From the NCBI GenBank assembly GCA_013396915.1, contig VWZL01002558.1, positions 311,021 to 375,020 of the forward strand: DNA of 64,000 nucleotides, written 5' to 3'. This document shows positions 50,201-61,911 of this stretch, piece by piece. Below the pieces are notes generated by a model, which worked only from the letters and a program-made list of their open reading frames with translations, was not told the DNA's origin and searched no databases. The stretch is from Stercorarius parasiticus (taxonomy: Eukaryota > Chordata > Aves > Charadriiformes > Stercorariidae). A program made the translations under genes and the position numbers. Every line of letters begins with the position of its first letter. Position 1 is the stretch's first letter.

Positions 50201-53200
50201 GGAAAAATCCAATCACTCTCTCGTAGCAGGAGTCTAAGGCTTAGTTTTGTGTCCTCTACAGCCACAGAACATGCACCACTACTTAATTTTGTGTTTAAGA
50301 AATGTTTACGAGACATGTCACAAAGCTAGGAGTTCTCAGCTGAAGAGCTTTTAGTACCTGCTTAACTTGTAGCCAGCTTGGGCTTGTACTATTTTAAGAT
50401 TTTTCTGCTTTGGAAAATCTCGTTTCAGTTTTAAAACATTAGTGGTGCTGCAATGTTATTTCCATGGTGCCCTGCTTAGCTCCAGGTCACTTATATTTTG
50501 TCAATCAGTCCTACAGTGTTAGTTATTTATCTATCACTTAATAACCATGCTGCAGAGAATAATTTATCTGGCATAGCATGGTAATTTGTACTATAATTTC
50601 ACCCCTGCTGCTGCAGACCTGCATTCCGTTACAGCAATGATTGAGGAAAATTAAGATTCCTAGGTCACACTTTGGGCTCTATGTTTTCTGCCTTTTGTAA
50701 TTTCATTTCACTTCATCATCTTTGATTGAAGAAAGGGTTCATCTAGAAACATGAGAAGTGGCAAAAATCACCATGCTGTTCAGCCCACTAGGACACAGTT
50801 CACGAGGGTAAAGGGAAAGGGGACTGTGCAGCGTTGAAATCGGCTCAGGAGACTCCGCCACAAAGGTTGAACCCATTGCTCTGCTCTGCAGACAAGCTTA
50901 AACTACGCTTTTTGTGTTTCTCTCTTCTATTAGAAATGTACATAAAACACATGCCTAACACTGGTGCATCCTTTTCCCCAAAGTCTATCCTGCATTAATG
51001 TCAGTCAGGTATAGAATCCAACCTTATCAGACACTAATCTGCACTAATTTAGGAGCCATTTATCACAGCTAAATGTGAAACAAGGAAAGGGGGTAAATAT
51101 AAAGAAAGTACAGAAGGCTGAAAGACAAGGTAAAAAATGTTACTCATTGAATTGGTTTTACTGAGCCCCTTTTACAGAGCATAATAGACACACATCATTA
51201 CTTTTTAAAAACCATTATCTTTAATATAATGAGTAGATGGTGGAACTTCTTGCGGTTCAAGTGGCCAGCCACCACGGAAATACTCTATTTCAGGTATTCA
51301 CGTTCAGACTGAAGAAAATGTGGGGACTATAACATGCATTGTGCAATGGCTTTTATCCATTGCCTGCTATTAAGTGCTACCATTTTGGCCGTTCTTTCTG
51401 TGGAACAGAAAAACTTTCACATTCAAATTGTCTCCAGACATAGCATCCTTCAAGAAAGGTGTTAGAGATGGTCGTTTTTTGATGCAAGCAAAATTGATTG
51501 ATGCCTGCTAAAATGAGGCTCCAGTCAGACTTCTAAGTGATAAGGGAATATAAATAGTAACAGAATCAGCAATATCAGTTTTATGGAGATTAATTCAGAT
51601 GTGAGCCCTGCTCTGAGAGATTCAGGGGACTTGCTACAGACCTACTTCTGCATCCCTAGCTTTTATTTATTTATTTCTAGGTGGGATTATTTTCTCTGGA
51701 GGAGAGCTTCTACAGAAACTGCAGAGCAGCCAGTGAGTATCATCTGCTTATCCAGTGCTGACAAGTTGCTCTTTTCTCTGGTTTTTGAGTAAGATACTCC
51801 TGTGTTTGCTGTTATATTTACTTCAGCTCTGCTTCTGTATTGCAGAACAATCTATTAAGGAAAGGCTATTCTCATCATCAATCATTTCTTTCTCAATTGC
51901 ACTTTATCTCCATAGCACACTAAGCTTGTTTAACGGGTACTTCAACCTGGTACCTCAATTCTAATTCTCAGAAGTTACTTACAGAAGACTAGGGAGTTCA
52001 GCTTGGACCTGTATTTCTTTGTTTAACAAAGAACCCAAGGGGTAGATATCTGCTAACAAATACAGATGTGGTGAGCCTACAGTCGGAATGATGTTTTTGT
52101 TATATGCAAGTAACGAATAACATTGTGCTGGTAAATCAGCTCACTATCTTTTTTCATTAACACGATCTCAGACAGTCTACCTAGAAACAGTTCCGAGCAC
52201 ATACTGGTGAGTTACCTACACAATAAATGAATCAATGAAAAATATTACGTAGAAGAAGGACACAGGAGAAACTGCTACGTGGATAACAATACATAAAACT
52301 TCTTAGAAATTAGTTAACTCCATGGTATTTTGACTTCTATAGTTTTACCAGAACTGTTTTACCTGAACTTTTAGTGAAGACGGAAATACTCACGAAACAT
52401 GACAGCATCTGGAGGTAAGCAGGGCAGCAAGAATTCATTGCTGCTGGTTTTCCATCTTCAGAAATCCTGAGGAAATCCTAACATCAAACCATCAGTCTGA
52501 GGAGAACCACAATCAACTATCTTGATTGTGGTATGTCTCCCCATTTTGGTTTATTTTTACGTAGCTTCTTGCTTGCTAAGCTGAGACATGAACACTCATA
52601 CATGGCTTTGAGGCTAATTTATTGGAAAACATTAGTTCTTTTTCTGTTATTTCCCTTTCAAGGATGACTTCCTCCTTGCCACCTCCCAGGTCTTATCTTG
52701 CAGGTGTTCCTTCCATTTCTAGCTCAGACTCTAGCAGGTGGTTAGTCAAGTTCAGCATGACTTTGAGTAATTGAGCTCAAGCTCCTCTTTGGCAGGGAAT
52801 CAAGCCTTACAAGTTTACATCTAAACTTTATATCCTTTTGTGCATTTATCCTCTCCAGGTGATGCGTGATAAGCATCCACAGTTCCCTTCCCTCTAATCT
52901 CTACAGAAAATGCAGGCAAGCCTTCTTAATGGTCTTTTGAAAACAATGAAGATTTTAAAAAAAAAAAAAAATTAAATGGTCCATTATTTAAAAAAAATAA
53001 AAAGGTTGACAGCATTATTATAGAGTGTGGATTATGGTGCTATAAAATATGGCATTTGGCAGATCTTCCTCTTGTTGCTTGTGCTGGCCTTGGGGGCAGA
53101 TAGTACCAAAAGTTTATGAGAATTGCCTTTGATCGCTTTTGGAAGGAAAGGCTGCAGACAAACTGAACAAGCCCTAGAAAAGTTTTGGGAGTTTGTATGA

Positions 53201-53265
53201 CTTACAGGGTTGGACAAGGTGGGCAGAAGGTCAGGTAGAGCAGTTTGTGCATGAAAGTTGGTTTT
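47259..53265. other. non-coding DNA, no gene recognised
   Basis: Short frames only, the longest 118 codons (47425-47781, minus) with no family resemblance. AT-rich over most of its length. A clean hairpin lies at 52501-52540. An A-rich pair of runs occurs at about 52956-53000, just before the next CR1. No further CR1 tail or LTR end was recognised. Confidence 0.55.
52501..52540. repeat. hairpin: 11-bp perfect arms, 5-nt loop, extended stem
   Basis: ACCACAATCAA at 52506-52516 is the exact reverse complement of TTGATTGTGGT at 52522-52532, with CTATC as the loop. Beyond a 3-nt bulge (ATG, 52533-52535), GGAGA at 52501-52505 pairs with TCTCC at 52536-52540, giving about 16 paired positions. It is shorter than a canonical pre-microRNA stem. 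No T-run terminator-like or transposon-end context was seen. Confidence 0.85.
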
Positions 53266-54097
53266 CATAGAATCATAGAAAAATTTAGGTCGGAAAAGAC
53301 CTTTAAGATCATCAAGTCCAACCATTAACCTAACACTGCCAAGTCCACCACTAAACCATGTCCCTCAGTGCCACATCTACACGTCTTTTAGATACCTCCA
53401 GGGATGGGGACTCAACCACTTCCCTGGGCAGGCTGTTCCTATGCTTGACAACCCTTTCAGTAAAGAAATTTTTCCTAATATCCAAACTAAACCTCCCCTG
53501 CCAGAACTTGAGGCCATTTCCTCTTGTCCTATCATTTGTTACTAGGGAGAACAGACCAACCCCCACCTCACTACAACCTTCTTTCAGGTAGTTGTAGAGA
53601 GCGATAAGGTCTCCCCTCAGCCTCCTTTTCTCCAGACTAAACAACTCCAGTTCCCTCAGCTGCTCCTCATAAGACTTGTGCTCTAGACCCTTCACCAACT
53701 TCTTTGCCCTTCTCTGGACATGCTCCAGCACCTCAATGTCTTTCTTGTAGTGAGGGGCCTAAAACTGAACACAGTATTTGAGGCGCAGCCTCACCAGTGC
53801 TAAGTACAGGGGGACGATCACATCCCTAGTCCTGCTGGCTGCATTATTTCAGATGTAAGCCAGGATGCTGTTGGCCTTCTTGGCCACCTGGGCACACTGC
53901 TGGCTCATATTCAGCTGTCTGTTGACCAACACCCCCAGGTCCTTTTCCACTGGGAAGCTTTCCAGCCACTCTTCCTCAAGCCTGTTATGTTGCATGGGGT
54001 TGTTGTGACTCAAGTGCAGAACCTGGTACTTGGCTTTGTTGGACCTCATACAATTGCGCTTGTCCCATTGACCCAGCCTGTGCAGATCCCTCAGAGC
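53266..54097 (-). mobile_element. CR1 LINE 3' part: RT thumb, C-terminus and 3' tail
   Basis: On the minus strand this is about 830 bp of CR1. It starts inside the reverse-transcriptase thumb (LHLSHNNPM and DLGVLVN at about 54015-53925), continues through the conserved C-terminal domain ([21 protein letters not shown], then [20 protein letters not shown]) and runs to the [13 protein letters not shown] end at about 53393. The 3' UTR then ends in two CR1 octamers (53266-53280, seen as CATAGAAT plus a mutated copy). The frame of the thumb block (54049) and the 126-codon C-terminal block (53731-53351) is the same. It is broken by two in-frame stops, TGA at 53851-53849 and TAG at 53761-53759, the latter in the place of a conserved Trp codon. 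The element is 5'-truncated, lacks RT motifs A-C and is inactive. Confidence 0.95.
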
Positions 54098-55429
54098 TCA
54101 CCTTCATGTGGTAAGAGTATGATCAGGAGAAACTCCACCCTAGTTTAGGTCTGAGTCCATCCACATGGGATGCTTTGGAAAGCCAGGACTTGGCGCCTGA
54201 GTCCTGGCTCATCTGTGAAGGAGTGCTAGGTTTCAGGCATTGCACTCAAGCTTTAAGTCAGCTAAAAAGCTTCTATGTAGCCACATGTCTTTTTAAGACC
54301 TTTTCTGAAATTTGAGAGCAGGTTAAGCCCTCCATGTAAATACAGCCCAAAATAGATACTGGCATACTGCAAGCAATGTTTGAGATGCAGAAACATTTTA
54401 GATACCAAGATAGATATGAAGACTAAATCTTTGTATCTGCCTCGTGCTGACTTTACGCTGATGTAACAGCAGATTTTAATCCTAGAGACATATCCATCAG
54501 CATATTGCAGTGATATGGAAACTAGTCATAATGGAACAAATTGCCACAGCTGACCAAGTCCTTGGAGTACAGTAAATCCTGGAGGAGTTGTTCTCTTTAT
54601 ACTAATACCAATTTTTGCTTTCAGATGAAGGAAGATTATTCTGCATTTCTATAGCACCACATAAAGATTTTGGGCACAGAGCCTAGAAGATAATTTAGAT
54701 ACCAGGGCAACTGATAGGAGGGAAGTGAAGAACTCCTCTGCCTTTCTTTTCATTTTTTTTTAAGTCTTAAATTGCTTTGCAGTAGTGTGGAAGAATCTGA
54801 TACCTGATATGGACTCTTCATCCTTCTCACCCTGCAAGCCAGATGAGACAGTGGAGTGAGCAACCTTTTATCGCTGGGCTGAGGTCATCTCAGCTGAGTC
54901 AGGAGTGAGAACATTTCCACAGTATCAACCCATAAGCGAAACTGAGAAAAATACTTTGCAGTTTGCTTCTTTATTGGTAAAGGCCACTTTCGGGGGGTCT
55001 GTTTTTCCCCACTGATGGTTTTCAGTCATCCCTGTGCTACTGCTGGTTTTTTACTCATTCAGCTTCTCTGCCCGGCCTTTTCTCGTGTCCTTTTTCTCCT
55101 CATCCATCTTGACTGTCTCCCCTATGGATTCCGCTACCAGAAAGAAATGGTTTCTTCAGCAGTAGTTTGTCCATGTCCCAGTGTTTTGCACAAAGGTTGT
55201 GGTTCCTCCCACTCCTTTTGCCTCATATAGAAGCGTTAGCACCCTCTTTTGATTTGAGACATCTTTTCAGGTTTGCCTCCTTTCACTTGTGTCTGTATGT
55301 GCCTACCACCCTTTGCAAAAAAACCTAAAATACGACTTTTCATCAATTATTCTCTTAGACTCTAGGAACATTTTAACATTGCCCTTTATAAATGCAAATA
55401 AAAAGTTGAGATGATTGTGACTGGACTTC

Positions 55430-55490
55430 CAGTGCCTGTAAACTGCCTTGCACCGTCTTGGGAACTACTATCATATAAATAGCAATAAAG
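55430..55490 (+). repeat. possible MIR/L2-type 3' end
   Basis: The order GTAAACTGCCTTGCACCGTC, TTGGGAACTACTATCATATA and AATAGCAATAAA resembles the 'gtaaagcgccttgagac ... cactatataaataaa' ending shared by L2 LINEs and their MIR-type SINE partners. The match is degenerate and recalled from memory, not computed. Confidence 0.35.
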
Positions 55491-56563
55491 CCCATGATTC
55501 AGAAGCTCAGAGGAGAAGCATTTCCAGAATAGACAGAGAAAGGTAAAGTACTGGTCCTGCTGTTTTTCAGTGTCCTATCATTACAAGAAGTAGAACATGC
55601 TGGTCTGGCTCTAACTGGCTTACCTGAAAATCAATAGAAGATGTCTGCCTTCTCTAAGCAGCATTTGCTTGCCCTTGTCACTAAAGTCACTACATTTCTG
55701 ACTTTGGAATCTGCAATCTACATTATTCCCTGGCTGCATAATTTGAAGTTAATTATTTGTACATCTGCTTACAAAATCTGATGATTTTAAAAGGTTATTT
55801 CTCTCTGTACTTGATTTAGATCATTTGAAAGGTTATGTCACTAGCTGGTTTCTTGTCTGTTGTTTATCTTTGAAGATACAGTTTTTATGGTGTGGTTTGT
55901 TTAACTTGACCACCCAGTGGCATTCACAACTCTACACTAGGATGCAAAGCCATTTAACACACCACCAAAGTATCCTGCTTAAGCAAGAGTTTCAGGCAAA
56001 GGTGTGCATTCTGCAGTGACAGCTGCTTCTGTTGCCCACAACCCCACCAGACCCCCTCTGGAGCCGCCAGAGTGAACTTTGCCTGCTGTCTCATGGATTA
56101 ACAGCAAAGAAGCATTCCCAGTTCTGACATACAGCCTAGAGGAACACTGCAGTACTAGCAGAAGATATGAACTGCAGTCTCAGAGAAAAAAAAGAAAAAA
56201 AAAATCAGTGTGAGAAACAGTGCTCTATTGTTATTGGGTTTGTATACTGCACTGGGTGCTTTGCCTGGATGAACTTCCAGAGTGTCCCATTCCACCAGGT
56301 CCTGCAGCAAACCTCTGAGAACTGATTGGGGAAGCAGCTCTGTCCAGGCAGCCTCCTCCAAAGATGTGGGCTTCCCATTTCATAAGGAATAAGTTTTTGG
56401 GAGAAAATGGTCCTCTCTTTGTGTTTATTTGTTTTCATGTGGAAGGACCATAGCAGCACAGACCAAATGAATCAGGATCTGTGACTCTTACATCATGCTA
56501 ACAACTTTTCTTTCCATATCAATGGAAAAGATCCACCTTTTGCACCCATCTAAGCAGCTGCTC

Positions 56564-56588
56564 TGTGTGTGTGTGTGCGCGTGTGTGT
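56564..56588. repeat. (TG)n microsatellite with CG interruption
   Basis: Alternating TG dinucleotides with a central GCGCG block, purine-pyrimidine alternating throughout. Such tracts can adopt Z-DNA; at 25 nt this one is short. Confidence 0.9.
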
Positions 56589-57721
56589 ACATGCATTTAG
56601 AAGGATGCTTTACCAAATGAATTGGATCTCCTAGAGAGACACCTGGGGATAATGTGTAGTTGCCTCCCACTGGTATGCCCGGTTACATCCATATTTATAA
56701 ACAACTTTATCCTCAGAACAGGAGCCATTAAATCACTGTCCCTGAGGCTGCTCTGGCTGTGGTAGATAAACGTAAGCATATCTATGTATTTTTATGTCTA
56801 AGGATTGTAAGCCTGCATAGAGAGTTAAAAAGGGCAAAAGTGCAAAGTAGGATATGATTGAATGGACGGATGGTAGGAAATAGGATCAGATGAGAGTACA
56901 GCACCTTGTGTGGAAGGAAGCCTGCTCATTAGCAATGCAGAGATGCTGCAGCCAAGAGCCAGGCAAGTGTCTCTGAGGAGCAACATTTGAGAAGTCTACA
57001 GGCACAGGATGCCTGTGAACAGCAGGAAGATGACTGAGGGACCACAAAAAACTCTAGAAGCTTTGAAATGTTTCAAAGAATGCATTCTCCCCTGCATGAA
57101 CACGCTAATCTGACCTGAGTAGGGAGTGATGCAGCTTGTAAAAGTAAAATCAGGGTTTTCCATCTACTTTTGTTTTTACACAATGTCCATCTTGTACTGT
57201 CTTAAAATCCTGATGTTTAGCTGATTTTTTCTAATCTTGCATTCAGCTGGGATCTGTCCTGCAGATACAGAGTTCCATGGAAGGACACTGGTTCCTGCTG
57301 GGGATATTGTTCATTCCCAGCATGATATAGGTATACTATATCCCTGCCTGTTGCTTTAAATTAGTGGGGTTTTATTTCAGTTCCTTTATACTTGCATACA
57401 TGCCAAGCTTACGGAAGGTGTTTGCTAGACAGTTTTGGAGACTGAAAGCTGTTTTAGCGGGTGAGTTGAATGGCTTGAAGCCAAATGAGAACTTCAGGAT
57501 ACATTCATATGGTCTAGATGGCACATTCAGGCAACCCAGAAGCTTCTTTTGGGTTTTTTTACTACATTTCTTGTATGTCATTGGCTGCAGTGATAGCTCA
57601 AGGTGATCAATGTTAAACGCATAGAGCAAGATCTGCCTGATCCTACAGAAGGTCATAAACAGTGATTCAGAGACAAACATTCATCTGTTTGAAGAAAGCT
57701 GTTTACAGCATCTGCTTTGAA

Positions 57722-58930
57722 GTCCAGTGATGACTGCCTTGATGGTGCCTTCACCTCAGTCTTTACTGGTAAGACTGGCCTTGAGGATCCCAGGTCCAAC
57801 ACCAGAGGGAAAGTCTGGAGCAAGGAAGACTTGCCCTCTTGCTGGATAAAGAGCAGGTTATGGAGCATGTAAACAAACTGGGCACCCACAAGTCTACAGG
57901 GCCTTATGGGCCACACTCACAAGTCCTGACAGAGCTGGCTGGTATAAATGAAAGGCCACTCTCTTTTATCTTTGAAAGGCTGTAGCAACTGAGAGAGGTT
58001 CCTGAAGACTGTAAGAGAGCAAATGCCACTCCTGTGTTCATGAAGGCAAGGAGGAGGATCTGGTGAACTACAGGCTCGGCAGCCTCATCTCAATTCCTGG
58101 GCAGGTGGTCAAGCAGCTAATCCTGGGAACCATTTCCAGACACATGAAGAACAAGAAGGTTATCGGGAGTAGTCAGCATGGAATAATGAAGGGGAAGTCA
58201 CACTTAACCAACTCAATAGTCTGCTACGAAGAGTTGACTAGCTCGGTGGATGCAGGGAGAGCAGCAGATGCTGTTTACTGCAACTTTAGTAAGGCTTTTG
58301 ACGTTGCCTCTGATAACAACCTTATAGGCTAGCTGACAAAGTATGGATTAGAGAAGCGGACAGTGAGGTGGGTTCAAAAACTGTTAAACAGCTGGGCCCA
58401 GAGGGTTGTAATCAGCAGGAAAAAGTCCAGTTGGAGGCAAGTCACTGGGTGCATCCCAGGGATTGATATTGGGATCGATACTGTTTAACATCTTTGTTAT
58501 TGATGTGGACAATAGGATAGAGTGCGCTCTCTATTGGTTTACTGATGATACAAAACTGGAAGGAGTTACTGATACAGTTGCCATTCAGAGTGATCTGAAC
58601 AGGGTGGAGAAATGCGCAGAGAGGAACCTCATGCAGTTCCACAAAGGGAAGTGCAAAGTCGTGCTTCTGGGGAGGAATAACCCCATGCACCAGCAGAAGC
58701 TGGAGGCCGACTGGCTGGAAAGAAGCTCTGCATAGAAGGATCTGTGAGTCCCAGACAACAAACTGACCATGAGCCAGCAAAGTGTCCTTGTGGTGAAGAA
58801 GTTCAACACCATCCTGGGCTGCATTAGGAAGGGCATTGCCATCAGTTTGAACGAGGTGATTCTTTTCCTCTGCTCAGCCCTGGTGAGACACATCTGGAGT
58901 GCTGGGTCCCCCCAGGTTGGCCCACAGGCT
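57722..58930 (+). mobile_element. CR1 LINE reverse-transcriptase core, 3' end missing
   Basis: Plus-strand blocks follow the CR1 ORF2 order. FTSVFTGKTGLEDP near 57750-57785 comes first, then the NYRLGSLISIPGQV fingers block from 58063. The SQHGIMKGKSHLTN block follows, then motif A as CNFSKAFD (58279-58302) and motif C as FTDD at 58538-58549. The thumb block NPMHQQKLEADWLE and MSQQ...LGCI...VILFLCSALVR (58769-58880) end it. Damage includes stops at 58330-58332, 58733-58735 and about 58742, and a frameshift near 58460. The first Asp of motif A, a catalytic metal ligand in LINE reverse transcriptases, is replaced by Asn (AAC, 58282-58284), while the DD pair of motif C is kept. Homology fades shortly after the ALVR block at about 58.93 kb with no C-terminal domain and no octamer tail. 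Both ends are missing; borders are approximate. Confidence 0.93.
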
Positions 58931-61770
58931 GAAGTTCTCAGATCTTACACTGTTCTTTTCTTGATAGAGTGAAGGTTGTATTGTCTCCCACTTGGCCACA
59001 GGGCTTCTTTTGTGGTGAAAAGAGTTTAGTCTTCACCCCTGTTCCATACAGGACTTCTTGTCCGAGCCCAGCCTCAGAGGTATCTGCTTCAATTCTACAT
59101 CTGAGTACTACAATAGCTTTTTTTTTGGCAAAAGATTTCTAATTTTTCATAGGAAGGACCTCATGCATGTGCCAGACGAAGTGGTGACTGGAAGGTGGAG
59201 ATTAGTAGCTAGAACAGATGTCTGTGCAAGAAAACCCCTGCTATAATCCAGAGGGACTTATGAAACATTTGTCCTCCTCCTTGATGTGACCCCTACATTA
59301 TGGTCCTTCTTCTCTGTAATGCATGAGGGAAATCTAATGTCTAATTTGCTCTAATGCAAATAATTGGAATCCATTTTTCTTAAACAAAGTGATGCTTATC
59401 TGGATCTCTTTGACAGGACATAAGAACTGAAGCATAAAAAAAATGAAGAAAGAACTTAAAGGCATTGCAGACCTATTTTGTACAGACAGTAACCATGTCC
59501 TGGCTACTTTAGCTTTATTTTGCTATATTTTAGATTACACAAAATAGCTTGTTCTCTTAAAAAAATATTTATTTATTTTTAAACATGGAGAATTGGGTAC
59601 AATAGCAACTTGCCTGCAGGCTGCAGCCCAACATTATTGTACTCGTTAACGTAAACCAGTAAAACAATACTGGCCAAATACTGCTTTGTTATCCCTTTGC
59701 GACCTTCTTGAGTTCACGGGGGCTGTAAGGGGTAAAGAGTAGCTGTCTGACTTCATGTAACTGGCTGAAATAGAATGTGTAAACTTAATAGTTACTGTAG
59801 GGCAATGACCATTTATTTTGGATTCATGTTGCTGACTGCGGTTATATTCAGCCCAGGAAAGAAGAATGCTGTGCTGCCGGTGCTGTGATGAAAGAATGAT
59901 ACAAGAAAAAATTAAACAATTAAGCTATTAAAAGAAGGCATCCTGAGATGATTTAAGAAATCAAAACCACTTGGGGCAAAGAAGATAGCTGATCTAAACT
60001 GAGACAAGCACAAGAAAGGGCTTATAGAGCAAACTCATCTCTGAAACAATTCCTTTCCCTTTAGTAGAGCTACAGTAGGTATAAACTTGACCTATATGGC
60101 TCACCTTGATATAAAAGAAGGATGTCCAAAGTCTTAAAATAAACTGTTCTTCGTTTTGGAACTGTTGCCTACATAGAGCAGGAACTGGACACGTATTGTG
60201 CTGAGTGGCTCATCTGGGAATGTATGCTACAAACTGTGCAAGCTCAGTTAATGGAAATAATGAGCATGGGGTTTTTTTTAACCTGATTTCCCAAGAAAAC
60301 AAGCTTTATACAAGCTCCCTGGTTGAGTACATTGTCTCAAAGGAGATTGTTTCCTGATAACTTTCAAATCTATTGACTACTTTCAAGCAAATTTAACAAA
60401 TAAATATAGGTGAAAAAACTACTTTGTTTCTACAGATTTTGTTAAAATGAAGAGAGACCCTTCTTGCTGCCTTTAAGAGAGGAAACACCAATAATCTGAC
60501 CTTTTATTAGAATAACAGATGATCTACCCAAGAAAGAGATTTAGTTCATTAATTCTGCTACTCAAAGAATTATTTGTTTCACTTCTCATCTCTCCTCCTT
60601 TTTCATATGGGATCTCCCTACTGAAACGTTGAATTACTCTTAGCTGTCTGTGGGCAAGTGTCCTACCCTTAATTAAGAGACTCATGTGTAGCCTTGTGTT
60701 CATAACAACTGGACATAGACTTCATCTTTGGTACATCTCACCACACTGAGCAGTCACTGTCAAAGTGAGTACAAGGCTGAGATGTGTGAGAATAGAAAAC
60801 TTCATCTGTTGTCCACTTAGATGCACAGCTTCCAGGCTGGAGAACCTGGCATTAAACATTATACAAACTCTTAATGAGTTTATAGGCTAAACAGAGAGTA
60901 AGAGAAATAGAGGCATTGGGCTTGCTTGGAGCGAAGCAGAAAGCTAGTGATGAGAACCAGGACTCAGATCCTGATCTGTAATATGAACTGTATCTTTTAG
61001 CCCTGCAGGCCTGTTCTTCTCAGCTCTAGTCTATTGTTCTTGAGAAACAGCTGATGTCAGAAGTGTATCTGTAAAGAGACTATCTTTCCTTTCTTTTTCT
61101 TCCCCCTGCTGTTGAAATAATTTCCTGCCTTAGCTGGTTAACCTTTCCCACTCATTTCTATTTTCATGTAATTTCTTATTATAGTTGCAGGTTAATCACA
61201 AATCTGTTGAGAGACTTCTCTTTAATCTAGCAGCCTTCGTTTACTTTCTGTGTCATTTAGAACAGTTGTGCTATGGTTAAGGGTGTCCAATTACATTCAC
61301 TGCAGGGGAAAAAAACAAGAGATCAGCAGCCTACGATTTCAGCTGAAGATATCATCAAATGGGAAAACAAATTAGGTGCCTAAAAATAAAATTAAGGGTA
61401 AGGATTCACACGCCAGATTTGCTTGTACTCAGTGACACAGAATGACGGGTCAGATAGTTGTTAACCTTTTACTCCCTAAATAAGAAAAAGTGGGGTGATT
61501 TTTTTTAAACAGTTCTAAACCAGAGGAGAGGCAGCCTTGTAGAATCTGTATGGAGGATGTATTTTAGAGCACCTGCCACTCTAGTTTCTCAAATTTCATT
61601 GTGCACTTGCTGTGACATAGCAAAACACCAGAGATTTCTCTGACTCAATCAATAGATTCATATCCCAATACAAAAATACAAAAAACCCCAACTTCTGTAT
61701 GGTGATGTTGGAGAAACTGCTGAAAATGGGGATATAACACACACTGAAGAGTGCGTTATGTGCACCTTTG
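58931..61770. other. non-coding DNA, no gene recognised
   Basis: AT-rich sequence with no frame above about 67 codons that resembles anything. The 59.4-59.6 kb part has several short A/T runs. No mobile element end was seen, including no CR1 tail that could complete the copy ending at about 58.93 kb. Confidence 0.6.
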
Positions 61771-61911
61771 CTTGCTTTCTTCCTTCCTCCCTCCTTCCCT
61801 CTCTCCTTTTCTTTCTTCCTCCCACTTTCCCTTCCTCCCTCCCTCCCTTTCTCCCCTCCTCTCTTTCTCCCATCCCTCCCTTCCTCCTGCCCTCCCTTGC
61901 TCCCTCCCTTC
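61771..61911. repeat. CCTT-rich polypyrimidine tract
   Basis: About 140 bp that is almost wholly C and T on the plus strand, built of degenerate CCTT, CCCT and TTCCTCCC units. It is uninterrupted pyrimidine from 61775 to 61823, then carries only scattered A and G. The 105-codon minus-strand frame rich in Gly, Arg, Glu and Lys is a by-product of the purine-rich complement, not a gene. Confidence 0.92.

Larger units (their letters stand above)
54098..57721. other. non-coding DNA between two CR1 copies
   Basis: No recognisable gene. A TG-rich microsatellite sits at 56564-56588 and a possible MIR/L2-type 3' end at about 55430-55490. The remaining frames are under 103 codons and resemble no family. 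Confidence 0.55.

Noticed and set aside
58442..58893. Two overlapping minus-strand frames of about 100-112 codons
   Set aside because: Antisense shadows of the plus-strand CR1 reverse transcriptase.
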